From Stichopus chloronotus (taxonomy: Eukaryota; Echinodermata; Holothuroidea; Aspidochirotida; Stichopodidae), in NCBI GenBank assembly GCA_021234535.1, contig CM037840.1:2636565-2700564 (forward strand): DNA of 64,000 nt, in the 5' to 3' direction. The translations under genes and the position numbers were made by a program. This document shows positions 46,879 through 61,800 of the stretch, one piece after another. The number at the start of each line of letters is the position of its first letter. Positions within the stretch are counted from its first letter, which is position 1. The notes beneath the pieces were generated by a model. That model was not told the DNA's origin. It saw nothing but the letters and a program-made list of their open reading frames with translations, and ran no database searches.

Positions 46879-49800
46879 GTCGGATTCACCTTGAAATTAC
46901 TCAGTCGATATCATGAACTTTGCAAGATCTAGGAAAAAGAGTGATCATTTTTCTTTTAACTATTTCGTATAGTTTAGGATCAACATAAAACAGGTAAAGT
47001 AAAAAGAAATCAATATGAAATCATAGACGCTTATGGTTAATGATGTGTTACCAACCCGACTACGGATGTTTGCTTGTTCCATATGTCAGGGTTCTACAAG
47101 CAAGTCAGAAGTCCTTGGTTGCTTTTATTGATGAAGAATTTGAAGAGTGTCATCTTAACCAAAAACAAAAAAACATGAAGACCAAAATGTAACAATTTGA
47201 TATATATTCATGACTGTTTCATTATATCGTGAAATCTTGGGAAATGATATTTTTTTTTTCATGTGTGTGTTAATTAAATTCAAAAATACTTTATTCTTGG
47301 AGATACTTTAAAAACGTCTTTACTTATAAATAGTTTTTCTGTTAAAGAAGGACGATTTCTGGCTAGGAAAGTTCTTTTATTAAATAAGAAGATATATTTA
47401 TTCGACAGACACATTTTAGGTAACATCTTAAAATATCGACAATTTGGCTGAAATTGACGAAAACGTAAGGCTATAGCCTTATCAAATTGTCATATTTTTG
47501 CCAAAATCTGGAACATTTTCGATTTTGCTCTAATTTCTAGATATATCTGTCAAGGTTGAGAAATGACCGATTCGATGTGATATTCCTGTATTGGATCCTT
47601 TATTAATCATAAATGACGTGATTAATAGCTTTGAAATGTCATACTTATGAATGAGTCAGATTCACCTTGAAATTACTCAGTCGATATCATGAACTTTGCA
47701 AGAACTAGGAGAAAGAGTGATGATTTTTTGAAAAGCTATTTCGTTTAGTTTAGGATCCACATTAAACAGGTAAATTAAAAAGAAATCAATATGAAATCAC
47801 AGACGTTTATGTTTCATGATGTCTTACTAAAGCGACTACGGATGTTTGTTTCTTCCATATGTCAGGTTTCTACAAGCAAGTCAGAAGTCCTTGGTTGCTT
47901 TTATTGATGAAGAATTTGAAGAGTGTCATCTTAACCAAAAACGAAAAGACATGAAGACCAAAATGTAACAATTTGATAAATATTCATGACTGTTTCATTA
48001 TATCGTGAAATCTTGGGAAATGATTTTTTTTTTATGTGTGTGTTAATTAAATTCAAAAATACTTTATTCTTGGAGAGACTTTCAAAACTTATAAGGTTAT
48101 AAATTATTTTTCTGTTATAGGAGGGACGATTTCAGGCTAGGAAAGATCTTTAATTAAATAAGAAGGTGTATTTATTCGTTAGACACATTTTAGGTAACAT
48201 CTTAAAATATCGACAATTTGGCTAAAATTAACGAAAACTTAAGCCTATAGCCTTATCAAATTGTCATATTTTTGCCAAAATCCGGAACATTTTTGATTTT
48301 GCTCTAATTTCGAGATCTATCTGTCAAGGTTGAGAAATGACCGATTCGATGTGATATTCCTGTATTGGATCCTTTATTAATCATAAATGACGTGATTAAT
48401 AGCTTTGAAATGTCATACTTATGAATGAGTCGGATTCACCTTGAAATTACTCAGTCGATATCATGAACTTTGCAAGAACTAGGAAAAAGAGTGATCATTT
48501 TTCTTTTAACTATTTCGTATAGTTTAGGATCAACATAAAACAGGTAAAGTAAAAAGAAATCAATATGAAATCATAGACGCTTATGGTTAATGATGTGTTA
48601 CCAACCCGACTACGGATGTTTGCTTGTTCCATATGTCAGGGTTCTACAAGCAAGTCAGAAGTCCTTGGTTGCTTTTATTGATGAAGAATTTGAAGAGTGT
48701 CATCTTAACCAAAAACAAAAAAACATGAAGACCAAAATGTAACAATTTGATATATATTCATGACTGTTTCATTATATCGTGAAATCTTGGGAAATGATAT
48801 TTTTTTTTTTATGTGTGTGTTAATTAAATTCAAAAATACTTTATTCTTGGAGATACTTTAAAAACGTCTTTACTTATAAATAGTTTTTCTGTTAAAGAAG
48901 GACGATTTCTGGCTAGGAAAGTTCTTTTATTAAATAAGAAGATATATTTATTCGACAGACACATTTTAGGTAACATCTTAAAATATCGACAATTTGGCTG
49001 AAATTGACGAAAACGTAAGGCTATAGCCTTATCAAATTGTCATATTTTTGCCAAAATCCGGAACATTTTCGATTTTGCTCTAATTTCGAGATCTATCTGT
49101 CAAGGTTGAGAAATGACCGATTCGATGTGATATTCCTGTATTGGATCCTTTATTAATCATAAATGACGTGATTAATAGCTTTGAAATGTCATACTTATGA
49201 ATGAGTCGGATTCACCTTGAAATTACTCAGTCGATATCATGAACTTTGCAAGAACTAGGAAAAAGAGTGATCATTTTTCTTTTAACTATTTCGTATAGTT
49301 TAGGATCAACATAAAACAGGTAAAGTAAAAAGAAATCAATATGAAATCATAGACGCTTATGGTTAATGATGTGTTACCAACCCGACTACGGATGTTTGCT
49401 TGTTCCATATGTCAGGGTTCTACAAGCAAGTCAGAAGTCCTTGGTTGCTTTTATTGATGAAGAATTTGAAGAGTGTCATCTTAACCAAAAACAAAAAAAC
49501 ATGAAGACCAAAATGTAACAATTTGATATATATTCATGACTGTTTCATTATATCGTGAAATCTTGGGAAATGATATTTTTTTTTTCATGTGTGTGTTAAT
49601 TAAATTCAAAAATACTTTATTCTTGGAGATACTTTAAAAACGTCTTTACTTATAAATAGTTTTTCTGTTAAAGAAGGACGATTTCTGGCTAGGAAAGTTC
49701 TTTTATTAAATAAGAAGATATATTTATTCGACAGACACATTTTAGGTAACATCTTAAAATATCGACAATTTGGCTGAAATTGACGAAAACGTAAGGCTAT

Positions 49801-52800
49801 AGCCTTATCAAATTGTCATATTTTTGCCAAAATCTGGAACATTTTCGATTTTGCTCTAATTTCTAGATATATCTGTCAAGGTTGAGAAATGACCGATTCG
49901 ATGTGATATTCCTGTATTGGATCCTTTATTAATCATAAATGACGTGATTAATAGCTTTGAAATGTCATACTTATGAATGAGTCAGATTCACCTTGAAATT
50001 ACTCAGTCGATATCATGAACTTTGCAAGAACTAGGAGAAAGAGTGATGATTTTTTGAAAAGCTATTTCGTTTAGTTTAGGATCCACATTAAACAGGTAAA
50101 TTAAAAAGAAATCAATATGAAATCACAGACGTTTATGTTTCATGATGTCTTACTAAAGCGACTACGGATGTTTGTTTCTTCCATATGTCAGGTTTCAACA
50201 AGCAAGTCAGACGTCAATGATTGCTTTTATTTATTAAGAATTAGAAGAGTATCATTTTAACAAAGAAAACATTAAGACCAAAATGCAACACTTTGATGAA
50301 TATTTATCACTGCTTTATTTTATTGTGAAATCTTGAGCAATGATGTTTTTTTTATGTGTGCGTGTTAATTAAAGTTAAAAATACGTTATTCCTGGAGAGA
50401 CTTCAGAAACTCTTAAGGTTATAAATAATTATGCTGTCAAAGGAGGGACGATTTCGGGCTAGGAAAGGTCTTTATGTAAATAAGAAGGTATGTTTATTCG
50501 TTAGACACATTTTAGGTGACATCTTAAAATATCGACAATTTAGCTGAAATTGACGAAAAGGTAATGCTATAGCTTTATCAAATTGTTATATTTCTGCCAA
50601 AATCTGTACATTTTCGATTTTGCTCTAATTTCGAGATCTATTTGTCAAGGTTGAAAAAATGACCGATTCGATGTGATATTAGTGTATTGGATCCTTTATT
50701 AATCATAAATGACGTGATTAATAGCTTTGAAATGTCATACTTATCAATAAGTCGGATTCACCTTGAAATTACTCAGTCGATATCATGAACTTTGCAAGAT
50801 CTAGGAGAAAGAGTGATCATTTTTTTTAAAGTATATCGTCTAGTTTAGGATTTACATAAAACGGGTAAATTAAAAAGAAATTAACATGAAATCACATGCG
50901 CTTATGTTTCATGATGTCTTACTAACGCGACTACGGATGTTTGTTTCTTCAATATGTCAGGGTTCTACAAGCAAGTCAGAAGTCAATGATTGCTTTTATT
51001 TATTAAGAATTTGAAGAGTGTCATGTTAGCAAACAAAATACGAAGACCCAAATGTAACAATTTGATGAATATTTATCACTGCTTTATTTTATCGTGAAAT
51101 CTTGAGCAATGATGTTTTTTTATGTGTGTGTGTTAATTAAAGTTAAAAATACGATATTCCTGGAGAGACTTCAGAAACTCTTAAGATTATAAATAATTAT
51201 GCTGTCAAAGGAGGGACGATTTCGGCCTAGGAAAGTTATTTAATTAAAAAAGAAGGTATATTTATTCGATAGACACATTTTAGGAAACTTCTGAAAATAT
51301 GGACAACTTGGCTGAAATTGACGAAAATTATCAAATTGTCATATTTTGCCAAAATGTGGTACATTTTTTATTTTGCTCTGATTTCGAGATCTATCTGTCA
51401 AGGTTGAGAAATGACCGATTCGATGTGATATTACTGTATTGGATCGTTTATTAATCATAAATGACGTGAAGAATAGCTTTGAAATGTCATACTTATCAAT
51501 AAGTCGGATTCACCTTGAAATTACTCAGTCGATATCATGAACTTTGCAAGATCTAGGAGAAAGAGTGATGACTTTTTAAAAACTATTTCGTATAGTTTAG
51601 GATCAACATTAAACAAGTAAATTAAAAAGAAATCGATATGAAAGCACAGACGCTTATGGTTGATGATGTGTTACTAACGCGACTACGGATGTTTGTTTCT
51701 TCCATATGTGAGAGTTCTACAAGCAAGTCAGAAGGCAATGATTGCTTTTATTTATTAAGAATTTGAAGAGTGTCATTTTAACAAAGAAAACATTAAGACC
51801 AAAATGCAACACTTTGATGAATATTTATCACTGCTTTATTTTATTGTGAAATCTTGAGCAATGATGTTTTTTTTTATGTGTGCGTGTTAATTAAAGTTAA
51901 AAATACGTTATTCCTGGAGAGACTTCAGAAACTCTTAAGGTTATAAATAATTATGCTGTCAAAGGAGGGACGATTTCGGGCTAGGAAAGGTCTTTATGTA
52001 AATAAGAAGGTATGTTTATTCGTTAGACAAATTTTAGGTAACATCTTAAAATATCGACAATTTGGCTGAAATTGACGAAAAGGTAATGCTATAGCTTTAT
52101 CAAATTGTTATATTTTTGCCAAAATCTGTACATTTTCGATTTTGCTCTAATTTCAAGCTCTATTTGTCAAGGTTGAGAAATGACCGATTCGATGTGATAT
52201 CACTGTATTGGATCCTTTATTAATCATAAATGACGTGATTAATAGCTTTGAAATGTCATACTTATCAATAAGTCGGATTCACCTTGAAATTACTCAGTCG
52301 ATATCATGAACTTTGCAAGAACTAGGAGAAAGAGTGATGATTTTTTTTAAAAGCTATTTCGTTTAGTTTATGATCCACATTAAACAGATAAATTAAAAAG
52401 AATTCAATATGAAATCACAGACGCTTATGGTTGATGATGTCTTACTAACGCGACTACGGATGTTTGTTTCTTCCATATGTCAGGGTTCTACAAGCAAGTC
52501 AGAAGTCAATGATTGCTTTTATTTATTAAGAATTTGAAGAGTGTCATGTTCGCAAACAAAATACGAAGACCCAAATGTAACAATTTGATGAATATTTATA
52601 ACTGCTTTATTTTATCGTGAAATCTTGAGCAATGATGTTTTTTTATGTGTGTGTGTTAATTAAAGTTAAAAATACGATATTCCTGGAGAGACTTCAGAAA
52701 CTCTTAAGATTATAAATAATTATGCTGTCAAAGGAGGGACGATTTCGGCCTAGGAAAGTTATTTAATTAAAAAAAGAAGGTATATTTATTCGATAGACAC

Positions 52801-55800
52801 ATTTTAGGAAACTTCTGAAAATATGGACAACTTGGCTGAAATTGACGAAAATTATCAAATTGTCATATTTTGCCAAAATGTGGTACATTTTTTATTTTGC
52901 TCTGATTTCGAGATCTATCTGTCAAGGTTGAGAAATGACCGATTCGATGTGATATTACTGTATTGGATCGTTTATTAATCATAAATGACGTGATTAATAG
53001 CTTTGAAATGTCATACTTATGAATAAGTCGGATTCACCTTGAAATTACTCAGTCGATATCATGAACTTTGCAAGATCTAGGAGAAAGAGTGATGACTTTT
53101 TTAAAACTATTTCGTATAGTTTAGGATCCACATTAAACAAGTAAATTAAAAAGAAATCGATACGAAAGCACAGACGCTTATGGTTGATGATGTGTTACTA
53201 ACGCGACTACGGATGTTTGTTTCTTCCATATGTGAGAGTTCTACAAGCAAGTCAGAAGTCAATGATTGCTTTTATTTATTAAGAATTTGAAGAGTGTCAT
53301 TTTAACAAAGAAAACCGGAAGACCAAAATGTAACAATTTGATGAATATTGATGACTACTTCATTTTATCGTGAAATCTTGAATAATGATGTTTTTTTTGA
53401 TGTGTGTGTTAATTCAATTTAAAAATACTTAATCCTGGAGATACTTTAAAAACGTCTTAAGTTATAAATAGTTTTTCTGTTAAAGAAGGACGATTGCAGG
53501 CTAGGAAAGTTCTTTTATTAAATAAGAAGATATATTTATTCGATAGACACATTTTAGGTAACATCTTAAAATATCGACAATTTGGCTGAAATTGACGAAA
53601 ACGTAAGGCTATAGCCTTATCAAATTGTCATATTTTTGCCAAAATCCGGAACATTTTCGATTTTGCTCTAATTTCGAGATCTATCTGTCAAGGTTGAGAA
53701 ATGACCGATTCGATGTGATATTCCTGTATTGGATCCTTTATTAATCATAAATGACGTGATTAATAGCTTTGAAATGTCATACTTATGAATGAGTCGGATT
53801 CACCTTGAAATTACTCAGTCGATATCATGAACTTTGCAAGAACTAGGAAAAAGAGTGATCATTTTTCTTTTAACTATTTCGTATAGTTTAGGATCAACAT
53901 AAAACAGGTAAAGTAAAAAGAAATCAATATGAAATCATAGACGCTTATGGTTAATGATGTGTTACCAACCCGACTACGGATGTTTGCTTGTTCCATATGT
54001 CAGGGTTCTACAAGCAAGTCAGAAGTCCTTGGTTGCTTTTATTGATGAAGAATTTGAAGAGTGTCATCTTAACCAAAAACAAAAAAACATGAAGACCAAA
54101 ATGTAACAATTTGATATATATTCATGACTGTTTCATTATATCGTGAAATCTTGGGAAATGATATTTTTTTTTTCATGTGTGTGTTAATTAAATTCAAAAA
54201 TACTTTATTCTTGGAGATACTTTAAAAACGTCTTTACTTATAAATAGTTTTTCTGTTAAAGAAGGACGATTTCTGGCTAGGAAAGTTCTTTTATTAAATA
54301 AGAAGATATATTTATTCGACAGACACATTTTAGGTAACATCTTAAAATATCGACAATTTGGCTGAAATTGACGAAAACGTAAGGCTATAGCCTTATCAAA
54401 TTGTCATATTTTTGCCAAAATCTGGAACATTTTCGATTTTGCTCTAATTTCGAGATATATCTGTCAAGGTTGAGAAATGACCGATTCGATGTGATATTCC
54501 TGTATTGGATCCTTTATTAATCATAAATGACGTGATTAATAGCTTTGAAATGTCATACTTATGAATGAGTCAGATTCACCTTGAAATTACTCAGTCGATA
54601 TCATGAACTTTGCAAGAACTAGGAGAAAGAGTGATGATTTTTTGAAAAGCTATTTCGTTTAGTTTAGGATCCACATTAAACAGGTAAATTAAAAAGAAAT
54701 CAATATGAAATCACAGACGTTTATGTTTCATGATGTCTTACTAAAGCGACTACGGATGTTTGTTTCTTCCATATGTCAGGTTTCTACAAGCAAGTCAGAA
54801 GTCCTTGGTTGCTTTTATTGATGAAGAATTTGAAGAGTGTCATCTTAACCAAAAACGAAAAGACATGAAGACCAAAATGTAACAATTTGATAAATATTCA
54901 TGACTGTTTCATTATATCGTGAAATCTTGGGAAATGATTTTTTTTTTATGTGTGTGTTAATTAAATTCAAAAATACTTTATTCTTGGAGAGACTTTCAAA
55001 ACTTATAAGGTTATAAATTATTTTTCTGTTATAGGAGGGACGATTTCAGGCTAGGAAAGATCTTTAATTAAATAAGAAGGTGTATTTATTCGTTAGACAC
55101 ATTTTAGGTAACATCTTAAAATATCGACAATTTGGCTGAAATTAACGAAAACTTAAGCCTATAGCCTTATCAAATTGTCATATTTTTGCCAAAATCCGGA
55201 ACATTTTTGATTTTGCTCTAATTTCGAGATCTATCTGTCAAGGTTGAGAAATGACCGATTCGATGTGATATTCCTGTATTGGATCCTTTATTAATCATAA
55301 ATGACGTGATTAATAGCTTTGAAATGTCATACTTATGAATGAGTCGGATTCACCTTGAAATTACTCAGTCGATATCATGAACTTTGCAAGAACTAGGAGA
55401 AAGAGTGATCATTTTTCTTTTAACTATTTCGTATAGTTTAGGATCAACATAAAACAGGTAAAGTAAAAAGAAATCAATATGAAATCATAGACGCTTATGG
55501 TTAATGATGTGTTACCAACCCGACTACGGATGTTTGCTTGTTCCATATGTCAGGTTTCTACAAGCAAGTCAGAAGTCCTTGGTTGCTTTTATTGATGAAG
55601 AATTTGAAGAGTGTCATCTTAACCAAAAACAAAAAAACATGAAGACCAAAATGTAACAATTTGATATATATTCATGACTGTTTCATTATATCGTGAAATC
55701 TTGGGAAATGATATTTTTTTTTTTATGTGTGTGTTAATTAAATTCAAAAATACTTTATTCTTGGAGATACTTTAAAAACGTCTTTACTTATAAATAGTTT

Positions 55801-58800
55801 TTCTGTTAAAGAAGGACGATTTCTGGCTAGGAAAGTTCTTTTATTAAATAAGAAGATATATTTATTCGACAGACACATTTTAGGTAACATCTTAAAATAT
55901 CGACAATTTGGCTGAAATTGACGAAAACGTAAGGCTATAGCCTTATCAAATTGTCATATTTTTGCCAAAATCTGGAACATTTTCGATTTTGCTCTAATTT
56001 CGAGATATATCTGTCAAGGTTGAGAAATGACCGATTCGATGTGATATTCCTGTATTGGATCCTTTATTAATCATAAATGACGTGATTAATAGCTTTGAAA
56101 TGTCATACTTATGAATGAGTCAGATTCACCTTGAAATTACTCAGTCGATATCATGAACTTTGCAAGAACTAGGAGAAAGAGTGATGATTTTTTGAAAAGC
56201 TATTTCGTTTAGTTTAGGATCCACATTAAACAGGTAAATTAAAAAGAAATCAATATGAAATCACAGACGTTTATGTTTCATGATGTCTTACTAAAGCGAC
56301 TACGGATGTTTGTTTCTTCCATATGTCAGGTTTCTACAAGCAAGTCAGAAGTCCTTGGTTGCCTTTATTGATGAAGAATTTGAAGAGTGTCATCTTAACC
56401 AAAAACGAAAAGACATGAAGACCAAAATGTAACAATTTGATAAATATTCATGACTGTTTCATTATATCGTGAAATCTTGGGAAATGATTTTTTTTTTATG
56501 TGTGTGTTAATTAAATTCAAAAATACTTTATTCTTGGAGAGACTTTCAAAACTTATAAGGTTATAAATTATTTTTCTGTTATAGGAGGGACGATTTCTGG
56601 CTAGGAAAGATCTTTAATTAAATAAGAAGTTGTATTTATTCGACAGACACATTTTAGGTAACATCTTAAAATATCGACAATTTGGCTAAAATTAACGAAA
56701 ACTTAAGCCTATAGCCATATCAAATTGTCATATTTTTGCCAAAATCTGGTACATTTTTGATTTTGCTCTAATTTCTAGATATATCTGTCAAGGTTGAGAA
56801 ATGACCGATTCGATGTGATATTACTGTATTGGATCCTTTATTAATCATAAATGACGTGATTAATAGCTTTGAAATGTCATACTTATGAATGAGTCAGATT
56901 CACCTTGAAATTACTCAGTCGATATCATGAACTTTGCAAGAACTAGGAGAAAGAGTGATGATTTTTTGAAAAGCTATTTCGTTTAGTTTAGGATCCACAT
57001 TAAACAGGTAAATTAAAAAGAAATCAATATGAAATCACAGACGTTTATGTTTCATGATGTCTTACTAAAGCGACTACGGATGTTTGTTTCTTCCATATGT
57101 CAGGTTTCTACAAGCAAGTCAGAAGTCCTTGGTTGCTTTTATTGATGAAGAATTTGAAGAGTGTCATCTTAACCAAAAACGAAAAGACATGAAGACCAAA
57201 ATGTAACAATTTGATAAATATTCATGACTGTTTCATTATATCGTGAAATCTTGGGAAATGATTTTTTTTTTATGTGTGTGTTAATTAAATTCAAAAATAC
57301 TTTATTCTTGGAGAGACTTTCAAAACTTATAAGGTTATAAATTATTTTTCTGTTATAGGAGGGACGATTTCTGGCTAGGAAAGATCTTTAATTAAATAAG
57401 AAGTTGAATTTATTCGACAGACACATTTTAGGTAACATCTTAAAATATCGACAATTTGGCTAAAATTAACGAAAACTTAAGCCTATAGCCTTATCAAATT
57501 GTCATATTTTTGCCAAAATCTGGTACATTTTTGATTTTGCTCTAATTTCTAGATATATCTGTCAAGGTTGAGAAATGACCGATTCGATGTGATATTACTG
57601 TATTGGATCCTTTATTAATCATAAATGACGTGATTAATAGCTTTGAAATGTCATATTTATCAATAAGTCGGATTCACCTTGAAATTACTCAGTCGATATC
57701 ATGAACTTTGCAAGATCTAGGAAAAAGAGTGATCATTTTTCTTTTAACTATTTCGTATAGTTTAGGATCAACATAAAACAGGTAAAGTAAAAAGAAATCA
57801 ATATGAAATCATAGACGCTTATGGTTAATGATGTGTTACCAACCCGACTACGGATGTTTGCTTGTTCCATATGTCAGGGTTCTACAAGCAAGTCAGAAGT
57901 CCTTGGTTGCTTTTATTGATGAAGAATTTGAAGAGTGTCATCTTAACCAAAAACAAAAAAACATGAAGACCAAAATGTAACAATTTGATATATATTCATG
58001 ACTGTTTCATTATATCGTGAAATCTTGGGAAATGATATTTTTTTTTTTATGTGTGTGTTAATTAAATTCAAAAATACTTTATTCTTGGAGATACTTTAAA
58101 AACGTCTTTACTTATAAATAGTTTTTCTGTTAAAGAAGGACGATTTCTGGCTAGGAAAGTTCTTTTATTAAATAAGAAGATATATTTATTCGACAGACAC
58201 ATTTTAGGTAACATCTTAAAATATCGACAATTTGGCTGAAATTGACGAAAACGTAAGGCTATAGCCTTATCAAATTGTCATATTTTTGCCAAAATCTGGA
58301 ACATTTTCGATTTTGCTCTAATTTCGAGATATATCTGTCAAGGTTGAGAAATGACCGATTCGATGTGATATTCCTGTATTGGATCCTTTATTAATCATAA
58401 ATGACGTGATTAATAGCTTTGAAATGTCATACTTATGAATGAGTCAGATTCACCTTGAAATTACTCAGTCGATATCATGAACTTTGCAAGAACTAGGAGA
58501 AAGAGTGATGATTTTTTGAAAAGCTATTTCGTTTAGTTTAGGATCCACATTAAACAGGTAAATTAAAAAGAAATCAATATGAAATCACAGACGTTTATGT
58601 TTCATGATGTCTTACTAAAGCGACTACGGATGTTTGTTTCTTCCATATGTCAGGTTTCTACAAGCAAGTCAGAAGTCCTTGGTTGCCTTTATTGATGAAG
58701 AATTTGAAGAGTGTCATCTTAACCAAAAACGAAAAGACATGAAGACCAAAATGTAACAATTTGATAAATATTCATGACTGTTTCATTATATCGTGAAATC

Positions 58801-61800
58801 TTGGGAAATGATTTTTTTTTTATGTGTGTGTTAATTAAATTCAAAAATACTTTATTCTTGGAGAGACTTTCAAAACTTATAAGGTTATAAATTATTTTTC
58901 TGTTATAGGAGGGACGATTTCTGGCTAGGAAAGATCTTTAATTAAATAAGAAGTTGTATTTATTCGACAGACACATTTTAGGTAACATCTTAAAATATCG
59001 ACAATTTGGCTGAAATTAACGAAAACTTAAGCCTATAGCCATATCAAATTGTCATATTTTTGCCAAAATCTGGTACATTTTTGATTTTGCTCTAATTTCT
59101 AGATATATCTGTCAAGGTTGAGAAATGACCGATTCGATGTGATATTCCTGTATTGGATCCTTTATTAATCATAAATGACGTGATTAATAGCTTTGAAATG
59201 TCATACTTATGAATGAGTCAGATTCACCTTGAAATTACTCAGTCGATATCATGAACTTTGCAAGAACTAGGAGAAAGAGTGATGATTTTTTGAAAAGCTA
59301 TTTCGTTTAGTTTAGGATCCACATTAAACAGGTAAATTAAAAAGAAATCAATATGAAATCACAGACGTTTATGTTTCATGATGTCTTACTAAAGCGACTA
59401 CGGATGTTTGTTTCTTCCATATGTCAGGTTTCTACAAGCAAGTCAGAAGTCCTTGGTTGCTTTTATTGATGAAGAATTTGAAGAGTGTCATCTTAACCAA
59501 AAACGAAAAGACATGAAGACCAAAATGTAACAATTTGATAAATATTCATGACTGTTTCATTATATCGTGAAATCTTGGGAAATGATTTTTTTTTTATGTG
59601 TGTGTTAATTAAATTCAAAAATACTTTATTCTTGGAGAGACTTTCAAAACTTATAAGGTTATAAATTATTTTTCTGTTATAGGAGGGACGATTTCTGGCT
59701 AGGAAAGATCTTTAATTAAATAAGAAGTTGAATTTATTCGACAGACACATTTTAGGTAACATCTTAAAATATCGACAATTTGGCTAAAATTAACGAAAAC
59801 TTAAGCCTATAGCCTTATCAAATTGTCATATTTTTGCCAAAATCTGGTACATTTTTGATTTTGCTCTAATTTCTAGATATATCTGTCAAGGTTGAGAAAT
59901 GACCGATTCGATGTGATATTACTGTATTGGATCCTTTATTAATCATAAATGACGTGATTAATAGCTTTGAAATGTCATATTTATCAATAAGTCGGATTCA
60001 CCTTGAAATTACTCAGTCGATATCATGAACTTTGCAAGATCTAGGAAAAAGAGTGATCATTTTTCTTTTAACTATTTCGTATAGTTTAGGATCAACATAA
60101 AACAGGTAAAGTAAAAAGAAATCAATATGAAATCATAGACGCTTATGGTTAATGATGTGTTACCAACCCGACTACGGATGTTTGCTTGTTCCATATGTCA
60201 GGGTTCTACAAGCAAGTCAGAAGTCCTTGGTTGCTTTTATTGATGAAGAATTTGAAGAGTGTCATCTTAACCAAAAACAAAAAAACATGAAGACCAAAAT
60301 GTAACAATTTGATATATATTCATGACTGTTTCATTATATCGTGAAATCTTGGGAAATGATATTTTTTTTTTTATGTGTGTGTTAATTAAATTCAAAAATA
60401 CTTTATTCTTGGAGATACTTTAAAAACGTCTTTACTTATAAATAGTTTTTCTGTTAAAGAAGGACGATTTCTGGCTAGGAAAGTTCTTTTATTAAATAAG
60501 AAGATATATTTATTCGACAGACACATTTTAGGTAACATCTTAAAATATCGACAATTTGGCTGAAATTGACGAAAACGTAAGGCTATAGCCTTATCAAATT
60601 GTCATATTTTTGCCAAAATCTGGAACATTTTCGATTTTGCTCTAATTTCGAGATATATCTGTCAAGGTTGAGAAATGACCGATTCGATGTGATATCACTG
60701 TATTGGATCCTTTATTAATCATAAATGACGTGATTAATAGCTTTGAAATGTCATATTTATCAATAAGTCGGATTCAGCTAGAAATTACTCAGTCGATATC
60801 ATGAACTTTGCAAGAACTAGGAGAAAGAGTGATGATTTTTTGAAAAGCTATTTCGTTTAGTTTAGGATCCACATTAAACAGGTAAATTAAAAAGAAATCA
60901 ATATGAAATCACAGACGTTTATGTTTCATGATGTCTTACTAAAGCGACTACGGATGTTTGTTTCTTCCATATGTCAGGTTTCTACAAGCAAGTCAGAAGT
61001 CCTTGGTTGCTTTTATTGATGAAGAATTTGAAGAGTGTCATCTTAACCAAAAACGAAAAGACATGAAGACCAAAATGTAACAATTTGATAAATATTCATG
61101 ACTGTTTCATTATATCGTGAAATCTTGGGAAATGATTTTTTTTTTTTTTTATGTGTGTGTTAATTAAATTCAAAAATACTTTATTCTTGGAGAGACTTTC
61201 AAAACTTATAAGGTTATAAATTATTTTTCTGTTATAGGAGGGACGATTTCTGGCTAGGAAAGATCTTTAATTAAATAAGAAGTTGTATTTATTCGACAGA
61301 CACATTTTAGGTAACATCTTAAAATATCGACAATTTGGCTAAAATTAACGAAAACTTAAGCCTATAGCCTTATCAAATTGTCATATTTTTGCCAAAATCT
61401 GGTACATTTTTGATTTTGCTCTAATTTCTAGATATATCTGTCAAGGTTGAGAAATGACCGATTCGATGTGATATTACTGTATTGGATCCTTTATTAATCA
61501 TAAATGACGTGATTAATAGCTTTGAAATGTCATATTTATCAATAAGTCGGATTCACCTTGAAATTACTCAGTCGATATCATGAACTTTGCAAGATCTAGG
61601 AAAAAGAGTGATCATTTTTCTTTTAACTATTTCGTATAGTTTAGGATCAACATAAAACAGGTAAAGTAAAAAGAAATCAATATGAAATCATAGACGCTTA
61701 TGGTTAATGATGTGTTACCAACCCGACTACGGATGTTTGCTTGTTCCATATGTCAGGGTTCTACAAGCAAGTCAGAAGTCCTTGGTTGCTTTTATTGATG

